Virus record (IMG/VR): IMGVR_UViG_3300009026_000010
Coordinates: 1-62,440 of that record
DNA from: a virus
Length of the DNA stretch: 62,440 nt
Reading direction: 5' to 3' (one strand)
This document shows positions 40,881-51,405 of the stretch, in pieces (the stretch's first letter is position 1; each line of letters opens with the position of its first letter). The notes under the pieces were generated by a model that worked only from the letters and a program-made list of their open reading frames with translations, searched no databases and was not told the DNA's origin. A program made the position numbers and the translations under genes.

Positions 40881-43304
40881 TCACTGTCGAGCTATGAAAT
40901 TAGCCAGCTCACGGCGTTGTTGCTCAGACAACATGTTACGCATTGCAGCGCTGTTGTTGCCTGCCATAAGCGCCAGCGCCTCGCGTGCTCCTTCAGCTCC
41001 TTGCCCACCGCTTTGAGCCAGTTGAAGCGCTTTGGTGAAGGCTGCGCGTACTGCTGGCTGAGCTTCTGAAGTGACACCCCCGCGTCCACTCATATACGGG
41101 ATGCCGTCTGCACGACCGGGGTTCACATTCTGATAGATCATATCGTTGAAGTTAATGGTCTGACCATCTTGGGTTTGCACCATCAGAGCATCACCATCAG
41201 CGAACACAGCGTTCAAGTTCGATGGCATCATAATGCTCTGGTTGGTACTACCGCTCGGCGCGTAGCTGCGTTGTCCGCGTACTGCATTCTCAGCGGTATT
41301 ACCACCGAAGCCACCGACAGCAGCTCCAGTAGCTGCGCCTATGATCTTACCGCGAACGCCTCGGCCAGCACGGAAACCAGCCGCAGCACCGGCAGTTGCC
41401 CCGCCCAACTCGGGCAACCATGAGTCAGTCTTACCAGTCTGAGCACGTAACTGTGTCTCCACATCGCGGAAGAACAAGTCCTGTTCTTCTTGTGGCCACT
41501 CACTAACAGGTCGTGGTTCCAGAGCACCTTGAGGCCCGACACGGAACATGGCAGCAGTGAGCTGCTGGCGCTGTGCCATGACTTGTTCCAGCTCAGCACG
41601 GGCTTGCTGGTCGCCACCCTGCGCACGAGCGCTGAGGTCAGCAACCATAGACTCCATAGCGTTGCGACGCTGCTCAGCAAACGAACTTTGGCGCAGCTCA
41701 ATCATCTGCGCAGTCTCAGGCGGTACAGACATGCCACCATCCCCGTCAGACTCACCGAACACGTTCAGTACGCGACCGGGGAAAGCCTGAGCATTCCGAG
41801 CAGCAGCATCTTCATAAGCATCAGCATTACCACCAGCTTGACTGTAGCGCTCACGCTCGGCAGCAAGAGCAGCCCGCTCTGCAGCGATGACGTCGCGGTT
41901 CGACATCCGGTTGGTCTCGTTCTGCATACGGCCAAGCTCGATACGCTCACGACGACCGGCCGAGTTCTCGATCTGATCCATCAACGAATCGTTCTGGCGT
42001 TGTAGCCCACGCGCCTGCATGATGTCAGACGGCTTACCAGAACTGAGCATAGACCGGATCATGCGGTTGTTCATGTCGATACGGGACTGGGTGATACGCT
42101 CTTGGCGAGTCATATCGAATCCTTGTCCTGCACCACCTTGTCCTAGCTGCGGAGCAGCGCCAGCACCGGTCTGTGGGCCGAGCATAGCTGCTGCGTTCTC
42201 CATCACGTTGAAGGTGCCTCTACCGTCTCCAAGTCGACCACCAGCGTCGAACTGGCCTTGCGCGTTGGCTATAGCTTCGGGGTTGTTGGTGAACTCAGGC
42301 ACACCATCTGCGCCTTGACGGCCTACGATACCGGGTACACTTGTCTGCCCATATCCTGCTGGCTGAGCGGCTTCAGGCATAGATGCCTGCGTAGCTTCAG
42401 GCATAGATGCGCCAAGCTCAGGCTCAGCGATCTGTGCGCTCGGTACTTGAGGAACAGCACCAGAAGGAGCTTGATACATAGGGTGGCGCGGGTCATCTTC
42501 ATAGACAACCTCAGTGTACCCCGGTACATCATTGATGCCGGGAACTTCAACCTCAAAGCCGCCATCAGACATGATCTGAGGTGTAGACTGCTGCTGCTCA
42601 GCTTGGCGCATAGCTTCGAGAGGACTCATGCCATCGCCACCAAGCATACGGTCTACACCGCCAGCAATCTGGTCTCCTGCTTTGTACCCATAAGCACCAC
42701 CAGCGGCTGTACCGAAAGTCATAGCTGCTGGGCTACGGCGACCGAGCGAGCCACCAGCTACAGCACCAAGACCACCGAGCACAGCACCGGGGATATCGTA
42801 AGCTACCTGTTTGGCAGTTTCACCGATGTCACCACCCGAACGGTTGTATACAGTATTCGCGTTCATAATGGTCTCAGAAGCACCGAGCGCAGTGGCACCG
42901 ATACCGCCAGCTCTGCTGACTGTAGATGCAGGCATACCGCCCGGACTCGGAGGATTCACGATTGTGCCTGTGGCGTTGGTGAACCGCTTCGCACGATCAA
43001 GCGCTTGCTGGCTGCGTTCGCCAAGACCCATACGCTCAGCCTCTGGGCGCGGGGTGAACAAGTCAGGCTGCACGGGCGCGTTACGAAGCGGTGCGTTCGC
43101 ACGGATACGTTCACGGCTGTCAGTAGCCACATCAGGAATACCAGTCTGGCCACGGGTCATTCTGGCGTCAGTGCTGGTGTAGTTCTGCGATGTGGGGGCA
43201 AGCTCTTCTACCCCCGCACGCGGGAGCGGAGGAGGCATGATCCTGCCGGTAGCGCTATCGCGGAAGCCAAGAGGGATTCTGCGTTGTTCAGGGGTTGTAG
43301 GCAT
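40881..43304 (-). CDS. internal virion protein, 807 aa
   Basis: Good SD (GGAGAG). Disordered Pro/Gln-rich N-terminus, two glycine-zipper membrane-active segments (G-x-x-x-G repeats, about 180-235 and 640-700), a coiled coil (about 400-560) and a compact C-terminus. Such composition is typical of podovirus ejection proteins that form a conduit across the cell envelope. It is separated from the giant protein by the RBS-hairpin. Confidence 0.72.
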   Translation of the reverse strand: MPTTPEQRRIPLGFRDSATGRIMPPPLPRAGVEELAPTSQNYTSTDARMTRGQTGIPDVATDSRERIRANAPLRNAPVQPDLFTPRPEAERMGLGERSQQALDRAKRFTNATGTIVNPPSPGGMPASTVSRAGGIGATALGASETIMNANTVYNRSGGDIGETAKQVAYDIPGAVLGGLGAVAGGSLGRRSPAAMTFGTAAGGAYGYKAGDQIAGGVDRMLGGDGMSPLEAMRQAEQQQSTPQIMSDGGFEVEVPGINDVPGYTEVVYEDDPRHPMYQAPSGAVPQVPSAQIAEPELGASMPEATQASMPEAAQPAGYGQTSVPGIVGRQGADGVPEFTNNPEAIANAQGQFDAGGRLGDGRGTFNVMENAAAMLGPQTGAGAAPQLGQGGAGQGFDMTRQERITQSRIDMNNRMIRSMLSSGKPSDIMQARGLQRQNDSLMDQIENSAGRRERIELGRMQNETNRMSNRDVIAAERAALAAERERYSQAGGNADAYEDAAARNAQAFPGRVLNVFGESDGDGGMSVPPETAQMIELRQSSFAEQRRNAMESMVADLSARAQGGDQQARAELEQVMAQRQQLTAAMFRVGPQGALEPRPVSEWPQEEQDLFFRDVETQLRAQTGKTDSWLPELGGATAGAAAGFRAGRGVRGKIIGAATGAAVGGFGGNTAENAVRGQRSYAPSGSTNQSIMMPSNLNAVFADGDALMVQTQDGQTINFNDMIYQNVNPGRADGIPYMSGRGGVTSEAQPAVRAAFTKALQLAQSGGQGAEGAREALALMAGNNSAAMRNMLSEQQRRELANFIARQ

Positions 43305-43372
43305 GGTTCTCTCCGACTATCCGGTTGTTCGGTCATTATGCAGTATGTAGCGCCGTAGTCCAATAGTCTGGT

Positions 43373-44290
43373 TTACGGCACGTCTACTACTATGTTTATC
43401 GTCACTGGGTCGCCCACTTCCCAGTTGGGGTCGAGTTGCAGTTCCACACTCAGACCGCCGCTGAAGTTATCTGCAAACGAGTCGAAATACGCTTCCGCTG
43501 TACCAACCACCGTACCTGCGAAGTTGGTAACGGTTAGAGAAAAACTCAGACCATCAATCTGCGTTATATCTATGTCAGACTCGAACCCAACAAATAGTGA
43601 ACTGTCTTGATACACGCCGCCTTCGATATACATGTCATAACCCACATAGTTCACAACTATGGGAAAACCCATAATTGTGGCGGGGCTGGATACGAGGGTA
43701 CCAAGCGGTTCTTCATAACCCTCGTAGCCCAAGCCGATGTAGACAGAATCGCCATAGGCGTCAGTATATAGCTCGGCAACCAGTATGGACACTGAGAACA
43801 TATTGTCGTCAGGATTAAATTCTGGTGGTGGCTCGGGGGGTGGTGGCGGCTCGTACCGTTGACCTGCTATCTCGAAGGCATCAACAAACCGCTCCCAGAA
43901 CGCCGAATAGACGTTGGCAGGCGGTGCCCAGTCACCGAACAGAGGATCACCAACAGGCTGAATACCTGATTCTGCAACCAAGGTCATGCTGGTAACTACT
44001 GGCGTAACCACATCGCTTTCAACTGTGTAGACACCCGTAAACGAATGGATCGCTCCCTCTTCGTCTTGTACATACCCGCTTGCGAAACCAGCACCATCGT
44101 GCGTGGCCCAGCCGAACGAAATGCAATCCAGACCTATAGGCATTACCGACGCCTGACAGATACACAGCTCTGCCTTCTGTTCGGTAGTATACGGCTGCGT
44201 ATTGGCCCAAGGCGGGTTGTATGTGTACGCAGCGTTGGTATCTACTGGACCGCCGCTACTTATCTCCGTGGCCTGAAATAAGAAACTCAT
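43373..44290 (-). CDS. virion-associated protein, 305 aa
   Basis: The start lies in an ATGA overlap with the gene upstream. Two beta-rich parts are joined by a proline run (about 148-158). Acidic, no Cys cluster beyond an early C-I-C. No recognised domain. Its place between tail genes and internal proteins suggests a minor tail component. Confidence 0.65.
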   Translation of the reverse strand: MSFLFQATEISSGGPVDTNAAYTYNPPWANTQPYTTEQKAELCICQASVMPIGLDCISFGWATHDGAGFASGYVQDEEGAIHSFTGVYTVESDVVTPVVTSMTLVAESGIQPVGDPLFGDWAPPANVYSAFWERFVDAFEIAGQRYEPPPPPEPPPEFNPDDNMFSVSILVAELYTDAYGDSVYIGLGYEGYEEPLGTLVSSPATIMGFPIVVNYVGYDMYIEGGVYQDSSLFVGFESDIDITQIDGLSFSLTVTNFAGTVVGTAEAYFDSFADNFSGGLSVELQLDPNWEVGDPVTINIVVDVP

Positions 44291-44805
44291 GCTTGTAACC
44301 CCCCGACATACACGCTGGTTCCATACTCAGAAACAACCGCACCACTAGCCACTGAAAAACTAGGGCTGTATATAGTAGGTATAAGTCCGGTACCGGGAGG
44401 AAATACGCGAATACGCAAGAACGAGTTGTCTATTCCCAACAATACGGACGAGTCGTGCAGCGGTCCATCCATGGCAACTGGGACATTTATGGGTTGTTGG
44501 TTGGTAACAACCACAAATTTGTAGTCCTCGTTTGGTAGCTGCCACGGGGCAAATAACACATCGCCACTCCCGGCCACATCCCACTCATTGGCCGGGAAAG
44601 GTCGGAAATTGGTGTAATAATCCCAGAACCAAAGCCCTAAAGGCGACACTGCCAGCAACGGGAAGTGGCCAGTGGTATTTACAGCCTCTACTGCGGTATT
44701 CGGGTTCCCTATAAAGGCCACTTCTCTGGTCAGCACATTCACAAGCCGTCCGGGCGATGCTGGGTCTGTAGGTTCCTCGGGGGGTACATAGGTAATGGGT
44801 GTCAT
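44287..44805 (-). CDS. minor structural protein, 172 aa
   Basis: Coupled to both neighbours by four-base overlaps. Pro- and aromatic-rich, predicted beta. Begins M-T-P-I-T-Y-V-P-P-E-E-P, a style also seen in linker subunits. No family recognised. Confidence 0.6.
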   Translation of the reverse strand: MTPITYVPPEEPTDPASPGRLVNVLTREVAFIGNPNTAVEAVNTTGHFPLLAVSPLGLWFWDYYTNFRPFPANEWDVAGSGDVLFAPWQLPNEDYKFVVVTNQQPINVPVAMDGPLHDSSVLLGIDNSFLRIRVFPPGTGLIPTIYSPSFSVASGAVVSEYGTSVYVGGLQA

Positions 44806-47129
44806 GCTTCTTCCTCTGGTTCAGAAAACCATAATTCACCAAACTCTGGCCTGAATATATCGCTACCAGCGTACCATAACGACCTACCAGCTGTTCCAGA
44901 CGAGAACATACTTATCCACGTTACGCCACCATCAAACGATATTTTTCCTCGCCCGGGGCGTTGTTCATATCCAAAATTATTCGCAGGTGATGGGTTTGGG
45001 TTCATCTGATACGCTGCCATCATAATTATGCCAGTAACTTCGGGTCGGTCGTCCGTCGCAGGTATCCATCGCTGAACCATGTGAGGCTTAGTGAAGTAGT
45101 ACTGCCTCGATGCAGTATAGAACTCAACCTCTTCATCAATGTCGCCTAACCTGACAACGCCGTAAATATAAGACCCTACTTCTGCGGAGGTAAAAAATGT
45201 CCCTACTACCTCCATAATACCGGTAGTCACGTCCATGGTAGCCAGCAGGTACGGCTGAGGGGCCACGTTTTCTATGTCTGAATCTGGTGGTCCTACTGGG
45301 TCTCCGCCTCCATCGGTACCCCCGTCCCCCGGAAGCGAAGGAATGTCAGGTGCTATGAGCTGCGCGGGGAACGCTACTTTGTTTCCCCCATACCAGCACA
45401 CCGAGTTGCGAGCCAAATGGCTAGTCTGCTGAAATGTCCGAGCGTCGATTCCTATAACTATGCCAGCGCTGGGTATACCGAACCCGTCGTTCCCACCGGG
45501 AAACTGAGATAGCTGCATAGTACGTGCATTTAACACTACAGTTCCGTTGGCACTGTGCGGGTTTATGTATAGCGGCTCACCATTCACCATGGCTCCACCA
45601 AAGTACAACTGTCTGCGCGAGCCTAGACCGGTTACAACGTCCAGACCAACAAGGTACCGGTCTGCTAGTTCGTGGGGTTCCATCAGCTCAACGAACTCGC
45701 CATCAGCGTTTAGCACTACATTACGCCATCGACCACAGCGGCGGTTTATCGCGCTACCTCCGGTTTCCGGGTCTAGCTCGTCCTCACGTACAAGACCTAT
45801 GGTAACAAAAGGCACTACCGCCGTAGCTCCTGCCCCGACAGCGGGCTGACCAAACGTATGAGGTACCCACCCGTAGACTCCGTTTTCTGGTCCAGTATTT
45901 ATATCCGTGTACCCGCCCTCTGGATCATTCGGGTCTTCGTATGTATATGGCTTGGCTCGGTCATCAGGATTTACGAAATTCAACGCCGAAAAATCTCGAC
46001 GGCGTATGACCGTTGCCTGCGGAAACCCCTCATCGTCTCGCACGACTTCCACATCAAGCGCGAGTAAGCGCCACAACTGCTGCACTTCTTTAGGGTCTTG
46101 CTTGCTCCCTTGGTACCGGGTAAGCACCCGCCAAACGACACGTTCGTCGCTGACCACTAAAGGCAGACCTACTGCCCATGGTGTGATATATCGGAAGTCT
46201 GACGTATCAAATATGCCTGTTAGGTTTGTGAGTACCAAATTATCAGGAGTCAGCCCTTTGAACGGCGACAGCGGAAACGACCTGTACGTACCTAATGGCA
46301 ATGCTTCATTCCCCCCAAAGCTGACCATTTCTTCGTACACACACCGAGCGCCGTTACCTAAGTACTGCTCTATCCAGAGCGTATCTATGTGTAATCCCAA
46401 GCCGGGAGCGCCCGCAACCTTTATCTCGCGCCGTGTATCTACAACATCTGACGATAATGTTACCGACGCCGGATAAGCACCGTGCACCAGCGAAAAAGAA
46501 AACAATACGTTCGTAGGAGGGCGTCGGTCAGACTTCCAAATATCAGGGTTCCCGAGGGCTAGTTGTCCCGCGCCCGTGCCTTCTGGTTCTATTTTTACCT
46601 TTTGAAAATGGGTTTGCCCATGAGCCATGTAGCCCCCCGCCACTTCTATGGGAGCGTGTGCGCTTAGTGGAGTAGCAGTTAGCTCGAATACCTGCACATC
46701 CGGCGCAGCTACTAATGATGCGGCGTTGCCTCTCGAAAGTCCGACATCCAGCGATTCTACTGCCCCTGCTCTTGGACCCAGAGAAGCGTTCATGCCGGTA
46801 GCGTTACTTCCAGCATCGAAACGTATCGGTCCCGGTATAGGGTTCTCACTGCTTCCCAACGCCAGCTGATCGCGCATTACTTTTCTGCCGACTATAGATA
46901 CTGCGCCGGTATCACTTACTGGTATTACATAATCCCATGCTATATATCCTGCTGGTTCTATAACCGAAGCGCGAAGAAGTTTGTTGGTTCTGCTACCTTC
47001 GATTATGAACCCGTCTATGATCTGATACTTTCTACCATATTTTTCTACTATGCTGCGCGCAAGACGCTCGGCAACCTTGAGCCATTTAGCCCCGGATGCC
47101 GAGTTCGTGCGCTTGCTGCATGGCTTCAC
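44802..47129 (-). CDS. large tail protein, 775 aa
   Basis: The only good start is GTG 47129, within a four-base overlap (GTGA) with the upstream stop. After a short basic helix (residues 1-35), the product is beta-rich with many repeated G-N/G-D turns, a Gly/Pro linker (about 605-625) and a W-rich C-terminal domain. Composition fits a tail hub or spike-like protein. No enzyme motif seen. Confidence 0.65.
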   Translation of the reverse strand: MKPCSKRTNSASGAKWLKVAERLARSIVEKYGRKYQIIDGFIIEGSRTNKLLRASVIEPAGYIAWDYVIPVSDTGAVSIVGRKVMRDQLALGSSENPIPGPIRFDAGSNATGMNASLGPRAGAVESLDVGLSRGNAASLVAAPDVQVFELTATPLSAHAPIEVAGGYMAHGQTHFQKVKIEPEGTGAGQLALGNPDIWKSDRRPPTNVLFSFSLVHGAYPASVTLSSDVVDTRREIKVAGAPGLGLHIDTLWIEQYLGNGARCVYEEMVSFGGNEALPLGTYRSFPLSPFKGLTPDNLVLTNLTGIFDTSDFRYITPWAVGLPLVVSDERVVWRVLTRYQGSKQDPKEVQQLWRLLALDVEVVRDDEGFPQATVIRRRDFSALNFVNPDDRAKPYTYEDPNDPEGGYTDINTGPENGVYGWVPHTFGQPAVGAGATAVVPFVTIGLVREDELDPETGGSAINRRCGRWRNVVLNADGEFVELMEPHELADRYLVGLDVVTGLGSRRQLYFGGAMVNGEPLYINPHSANGTVVLNARTMQLSQFPGGNDGFGIPSAGIVIGIDARTFQQTSHLARNSVCWYGGNKVAFPAQLIAPDIPSLPGDGGTDGGGDPVGPPDSDIENVAPQPYLLATMDVTTGIMEVVGTFFTSAEVGSYIYGVVRLGDIDEEVEFYTASRQYYFTKPHMVQRWIPATDDRPEVTGIIMMAAYQMNPNPSPANNFGYEQRPGRGKISFDGGVTWISMFSSGTAGRSLWYAGSDIFRPEFGELWFSEPEEEA

Positions 47130-48076
47130 GCACCACCGCCAGTGATGATGTCAGCAGCCAGAGTGGACTGAGCGTTGGAGGCGGCAGCAGCGACATCAGC
47201 GAAACCAGACACAGCACGTGCGATAGCATCGCCTTTGGGCTGAGCATCTGCCAGACCAATCTTCAACTTGTCTTTGGACACAGAACTGTTAAATTTGATT
47301 TCAGCAGCTGCAAGACGAAGCCGCTCGAAGCCAAGCTCCACTTCATAATACGAAGACAATGCACTTTGTAGCGCAGCATACATCTGTGCTTTGACTTTTT
47401 GACGCTCAATGTCTTTATCAGGCAGCATCATCCACTGACGGTAGAAATCAGCAAGAGCACTCATTACCCCAAGCTTCAAACGAATAGCCTGTTCCTCAGC
47501 GAACTTGAGCAGGTCCAGTTTGATTTCAGCATCTTTGGTAGTCTGTTGACGGTTGACGGTAGCAATAGCGTCACTGGCACGCTCTCCAGCTTCAGTGATA
47601 GCGCGTACCATAGAACCTGTAGGCAAGCCGTACCCTCGCTGGACATACTCAGCTTTGATCTGACTCACTTCGCTGTTCGCAGTGCGATACGCACGGTCAC
47701 GTCCTTCATGCCACACAGCATCGAACGCTTCGCGGCTGAGGCCAAGAGGTTTCTCTCCAGTGATGATCCCACACAACCACTCTTCCGGTGACGTCTTTAG
47801 GCAAGCATTTAGCTCAGGGAAATACTTATCGAGCCACTTCTCTGCTTCACCATCAAGGAACATCAGGCTGGACTGTGTAGTGTCACCTTCTACGCCTAAA
47901 AGGTCAGAGAAGGTAGGCGGTCTTTCTCCCGTAAACTGACCGGGGTTAAAACTGAAGTTATAAGAACCTACACCGCTGCCTACCGAAAACGGAATCCTGT
48001 TAGCCAGCGTAGATGCACGACCAAGAGCGTCGTTAGCGAAGTCCTGTAGAAAATCAATACTTCTGTCTATGTACAT
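47126..48076 (-). CDS. helical virion protein, 316 aa
   Basis: SD AAGGAAAT before ATG 48076. N-terminal globular part (about 1-110) with a W-L-C-G segment, then a long helical region (about 125-290) and a Gly-rich end. Late location and helical make-up fit a small ejection (internal) protein. No specific family. Confidence 0.65.
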   Translation of the reverse strand: MYIDRSIDFLQDFANDALGRASTLANRIPFSVGSGVGSYNFSFNPGQFTGERPPTFSDLLGVEGDTTQSSLMFLDGEAEKWLDKYFPELNACLKTSPEEWLCGIITGEKPLGLSREAFDAVWHEGRDRAYRTANSEVSQIKAEYVQRGYGLPTGSMVRAITEAGERASDAIATVNRQQTTKDAEIKLDLLKFAEEQAIRLKLGVMSALADFYRQWMMLPDKDIERQKVKAQMYAALQSALSSYYEVELGFERLRLAAAEIKFNSSVSKDKLKIGLADAQPKGDAIARAVSGFADVAAAASNAQSTLAADIITGGGA

Positions 48077-48078
48077 GG

Positions 48079-49992
48079 TTATTTCCTTTTGTTCTGGCGG
48101 CGAGTAGACAAGCCTACGTTAAATTCTACGTCAGACAGTTCAGCAGACGTAGCATCTACAATCTCAAGATGTAGACGCCAGTGCCTTGCCTTGACACCCT
48201 TAGCCAAACTGGCTCGTCCATCTTCTTGACCATTAAGCACACGATATACGATAGGCTGTCCGTTGTCGGCAGCAGCGCGCAGATAAATTTCACCATCAGT
48301 GGCGATACCTACGAATACATCCGACAGGTATTTGAGCTGTGCTGCCCCAAATCCCTTACCACCAAAATCAATAGAAGCTTGGATTGGAGAACTATCTTCA
48401 TCCATACGCTCGACACGATAGATACCGTCTTTCTTCCAGCCGTAAGTATCGCCTTTGTGGTCGCGGAAGAAGCCATCGAAATCAAAGTCTTGGTATTGAG
48501 TAATCGCGCCCTTACCTACGCTTACCGCATACTGGGCTTGTAGCCTCGCGTCAGAAGACGAATCATTACTGATTATAAGCTGCTCTGTTGCTATGAGAGT
48601 GAGTAACTGCCCTACTGTTACATTGTCGCCAACAGTAATCGTCTCGATAGCCGACAGGTCAATCTGGCCAATAATAGACGCGAACGTGTAGACCGACATG
48701 CTCTCTTCTACAACAATGAGAATAGAGCTGTTGATCAGTACACTATCCGATACGACCATACCGCAGCCCACTTCTGCAAGGCTAAGGTTCGACGATCCTT
48801 GGTACGCCAGCATTATGGGAACTTGGAAATTACCGACCATGTTGCCGTACAGAGCATCATCTTCCGCAGCGATACCACGCCATCTGCTCGGCCAGTCTTC
48901 TTCCATACGGCCGAACGCTCCTACCATAACCAAACCAAGTAGATACGGGCGTGGAGCAACGCCAGTCATCAACGCAACACCGTTCTTTGGAGGACCAAGC
49001 TCTCCACGCAAAGTGAAGACAGGAAACTCTCCATGCATAGCACCTGATTGGCTTTCTGAAGCAAGCCCTTCAGGAGCAGGGAAACTACCAGCCATATATC
49101 CAACAAGCTCTTGCTGCAGACGTACTACAGACTGTGACAACATGGATACGCTTGATTGCTGCTCAATGCTCGGATTAAACAGCGCTCTGGATGCTGCCAA
49201 CATAGGCACTGCATACGACCGAGGCCCGATACGTACAAGAGCGTCTGACAGCATCTTGACTATTGTTGACATGGTGAAGCTGACCACAGGGTCAGACACC
49301 ATAGGGATCAAGCCACCGCCAATCGCAGCGATTGTGGGGTCAAACACAACAGCTGAACTGTAGATAACTCCTTTCAGCACCCATGCTGTGGGCGGAGCCT
49401 GAGAACTTTCATACACGGCTACGCCGTTAAGACGGTAGATTACTTTGTTACCTACCACGTCAATGCGGAATTCTTGTATACCCTCAGCATCAGACTCAGC
49501 TTCGAAGACAGACGAGCCATTTTCAACCACAGCCACACGGCCTGAATCAACAAGCCATGCGTGGCTGCAGCTACTGAAACTGTATGCTTGGTTGGTAGTA
49601 CGGGATAGGCCAACTAGAGCGCCGTCAAGACCAGCATCAACTCTGAATGCTGTGTAAAAATTATCTGCACCTTGGGCAATACTAACGCCGCCAGCTGTCC
49701 AGCCTACATCCCGAATAAGATAAGCTGGAACAGCCTGCACGTATTCTATAGCAGGATAGCATTGGGTTTGGGTGCCTACACGACGCCATTGGTAGGTTCC
49801 AGACGCGCCACATATTGTCGAAACGGCACCGTTTTCGCCGATTTCCATTCTACATACAGTTCCACCCTTACCGTCTGGTACCCATACACGACGTATGACA
49901 GGTACCTGAGCGCAATATGCAGGACGTGCTTCTACCCCCCGAATAGCCTCGACGTATTCAACGTTGACGATACGCACGAGGGCGTTACGCAT
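48079..49992 (-). CDS. tail protein with lectin-like N-terminal part, 637 aa
   Basis: SD GGGAGT. Residues about 100-215 carry a beta-sandwich-like pattern (G-W-T-A-G-G-V-S, F-R-I-D-V-V-G-N-K-V-I-Y-R-L-N-G) similar to concanavalin-type carbohydrate-binding folds. The C-terminal region (about 520-637) is a second beta domain. It probably contacts the host surface or stabilises the tail. Position is upstream of the internal proteins. Confidence 0.65.
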   Translation of the reverse strand: MRNALVRIVNVEYVEAIRGVEARPAYCAQVPVIRRVWVPDGKGGTVCRMEIGENGAVSTICGASGTYQWRRVGTQTQCYPAIEYVQAVPAYLIRDVGWTAGGVSIAQGADNFYTAFRVDAGLDGALVGLSRTTNQAYSFSSCSHAWLVDSGRVAVVENGSSVFEAESDAEGIQEFRIDVVGNKVIYRLNGVAVYESSQAPPTAWVLKGVIYSSAVVFDPTIAAIGGGLIPMVSDPVVSFTMSTIVKMLSDALVRIGPRSYAVPMLAASRALFNPSIEQQSSVSMLSQSVVRLQQELVGYMAGSFPAPEGLASESQSGAMHGEFPVFTLRGELGPPKNGVALMTGVAPRPYLLGLVMVGAFGRMEEDWPSRWRGIAAEDDALYGNMVGNFQVPIMLAYQGSSNLSLAEVGCGMVVSDSVLINSSILIVVEESMSVYTFASIIGQIDLSAIETITVGDNVTVGQLLTLIATEQLIISNDSSSDARLQAQYAVSVGKGAITQYQDFDFDGFFRDHKGDTYGWKKDGIYRVERMDEDSSPIQASIDFGGKGFGAAQLKYLSDVFVGIATDGEIYLRAAADNGQPIVYRVLNGQEDGRASLAKGVKARHWRLHLEIVDATSAELSDVEFNVGLSTRRQNKRK

Positions 49993-50007
49993 ATCGGTAC
50001 TCCCATA

Positions 50008-50463
50008 TTACTGAGGAGGAAACGCGATCTGGAAGAAGCCAATGCGGATAGGCGCATCTTCGAAGAGCGTGTCAGAAGTCAAGCCAAGGTCTGCGTTACC
50101 TGCACCTGCAGTTCCTTGAACCCGATACAGGGTAGTCGAAGCCAGACCATCATCAGACAGTTTCACCAGCCTGAAGAAAGTAGGTACTCCGGTGACAATA
50201 ACATCGCCTGACCACACTTCAGACAGATTCTTGGTGATGAATCCTCCCCCCGCTGGTGACTGGAAAGTAACTCCCGTGCCGGTACTATCCACACTAATTT
50301 CGGCAATGAGGATATTACTTACGCCAAGCGCTACGTCTGCATTACACGGACCAGCTGGAATAGGACCGCTGTACAGGCGCAACACTGAGTTATCCATCAA
50401 AGACTTGAAGCTGGCATTTGTCAGCAGGTTGTTACGCAGGCCAGTACTGAAACTGAGGCTCAT
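50008..50463 (-). CDS. phage structural protein, 151 aa
   Basis: It follows the L-R-N-x-L-L, L-R-L-Y-S-G-P-I-P, D-S-T-G-T-G pattern of a common phage structural family found in tail gene clusters of many Proteobacteria phages. Function is not established; minor tail or head-tail protein. Confidence 0.65.
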   Translation of the reverse strand: MSLSFSTGLRNNLLTNASFKSLMDNSVLRLYSGPIPAGPCNADVALGVSNILIAEISVDSTGTGVTFQSPAGGGFITKNLSEVWSGDVIVTGVPTFFRLVKLSDDGLASTTLYRVQGTAGAGNADLGLTSDTLFEDAPIRIGFFQIAFPPQ

Positions 50464-50467
50464 AGTC

Positions 50468-50875
50468 TTAATCCTGTATCAAAATTTCCCCGATGGCAAA
50501 GGACACGATTGTGCTCTCCACCACAGGAATGTTAGGGGTAGGGCGACCGTATGCCAACAGATCACCGGTTGTTGCATCACGAACTGCGACGTGGGTAACT
50601 AAGTAGTTTGCACCTACAGCAGCAGGATCGAACTCTACCAAGATATCGTTGGTAGCTTGAGCGACAAGCTCTGGTCCACCAAGGTCAACGTTGTTGACTT
50701 CGAAGGTCACAGTCTGGCGTACATAGTTCGCATCCATACCCACAGTCACTTCGTTACCGAGTACTGGGTTGCCAGTATGCAGCGACACTTCCCACACAGT
50801 CGGCCGAGCAGCTACTGTGTCGGTAGTAAAGTACCGCTTGAGCTGGTCACTTGCTCGTTGAAGAGGAATACTCAT
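50468..50875 (-). CDS. tail fibre-type structural protein, 135 aa
   Basis: Contains W-E-V-S-L-H-T-G-N-P and N-Y-V-R-Q-x-V-x-F, then a V-x-H-x-A-V-R-D-A-x-T-G-D-L-L-A-Y-G strand pattern, a layout common in short phage tail-fibre proteins. Probably structural. Confidence 0.65.
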   Translation of the reverse strand: MSIPLQRASDQLKRYFTTDTVAARPTVWEVSLHTGNPVLGNEVTVGMDANYVRQTVTFEVNNVDLGGPELVAQATNDILVEFDPAAVGANYLVTHVAVRDATTGDLLAYGRPTPNIPVVESTIVSFAIGEILIQD

Positions 50876-50886
50876 TTGTCAGCTCC

Positions 50887-51405
50887 TTACGAAAGCGCGG
50901 TGATAGGCACATAGGTTATGGAAGTCAGTACCCGGATGTCATCAGCCGGTGTTGCTGGGCGTGGGTCATCAAGACGGAATACAGACAGAAGCAAGCCGGT
51001 GTTGCCGCCTTTTGCCGAAGACGAACACATGAAGACACCACGGATAATACGATCAGTAGTTGGCGAGAACACAGCCCTGTTATCTTCGTTATCGTGTGTA
51101 CCATCTTCGTAACTTCGTACCCACAGAGGACGAGCGCCTTGGGTGTAGGCCACGAACTCACCGATCACTGACGGCAGATCGGCAGAAGTTGCTGCGCTGG
51201 AAGGTACGTAGTTACCATCGAACAAACCGATGTAGAAATCACTTATTGGGCTGACTGCGCCGAACGGAGCTTGAGCGAGAAAGTCCCGTCCCACATCGGG
51301 GATTAGATTAAACGCCGGGGGGCTGGTGTATTTCACTCTGCCCGTCTCCCGATCAACAATCTCGATCTGGTGGGTAAACCCCTTAATAACCATTGCATCT
51401 TTCAT
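50887..51405 (-). CDS. minor structural protein, 172 aa
   Basis: It overlaps the nozzle-like gene by four bases. Beta-rich with F-Y-I-G-L-F and a G-V-F-M-C strand near the C-terminus, similar in pattern to its two downstream neighbours, so the three may form one small tail-subunit family. No enzyme motif. Confidence 0.6.
   Translation of the reverse strand: MKDAMVIKGFTHQIEIVDRETGRVKYTSPPAFNLIPDVGRDFLAQAPFGAVSPISDFYIGLFDGNYVPSSAATSADLPSVIGEFVAYTQGARPLWVRSYEDGTHDNEDNRAVFSPTTDRIIRGVFMCSSSAKGGNTGLLLSVFRLDDPRPATPADDIRVLTSITYVPITALS

Noticed and set aside
42258-43358. A 366-codon plus-strand frame opposite the 807-aa virion gene
   Set aside because: Low-complexity, Arg/Ser/His-rich product typical of antisense frames; the sense gene has the expected virion features.
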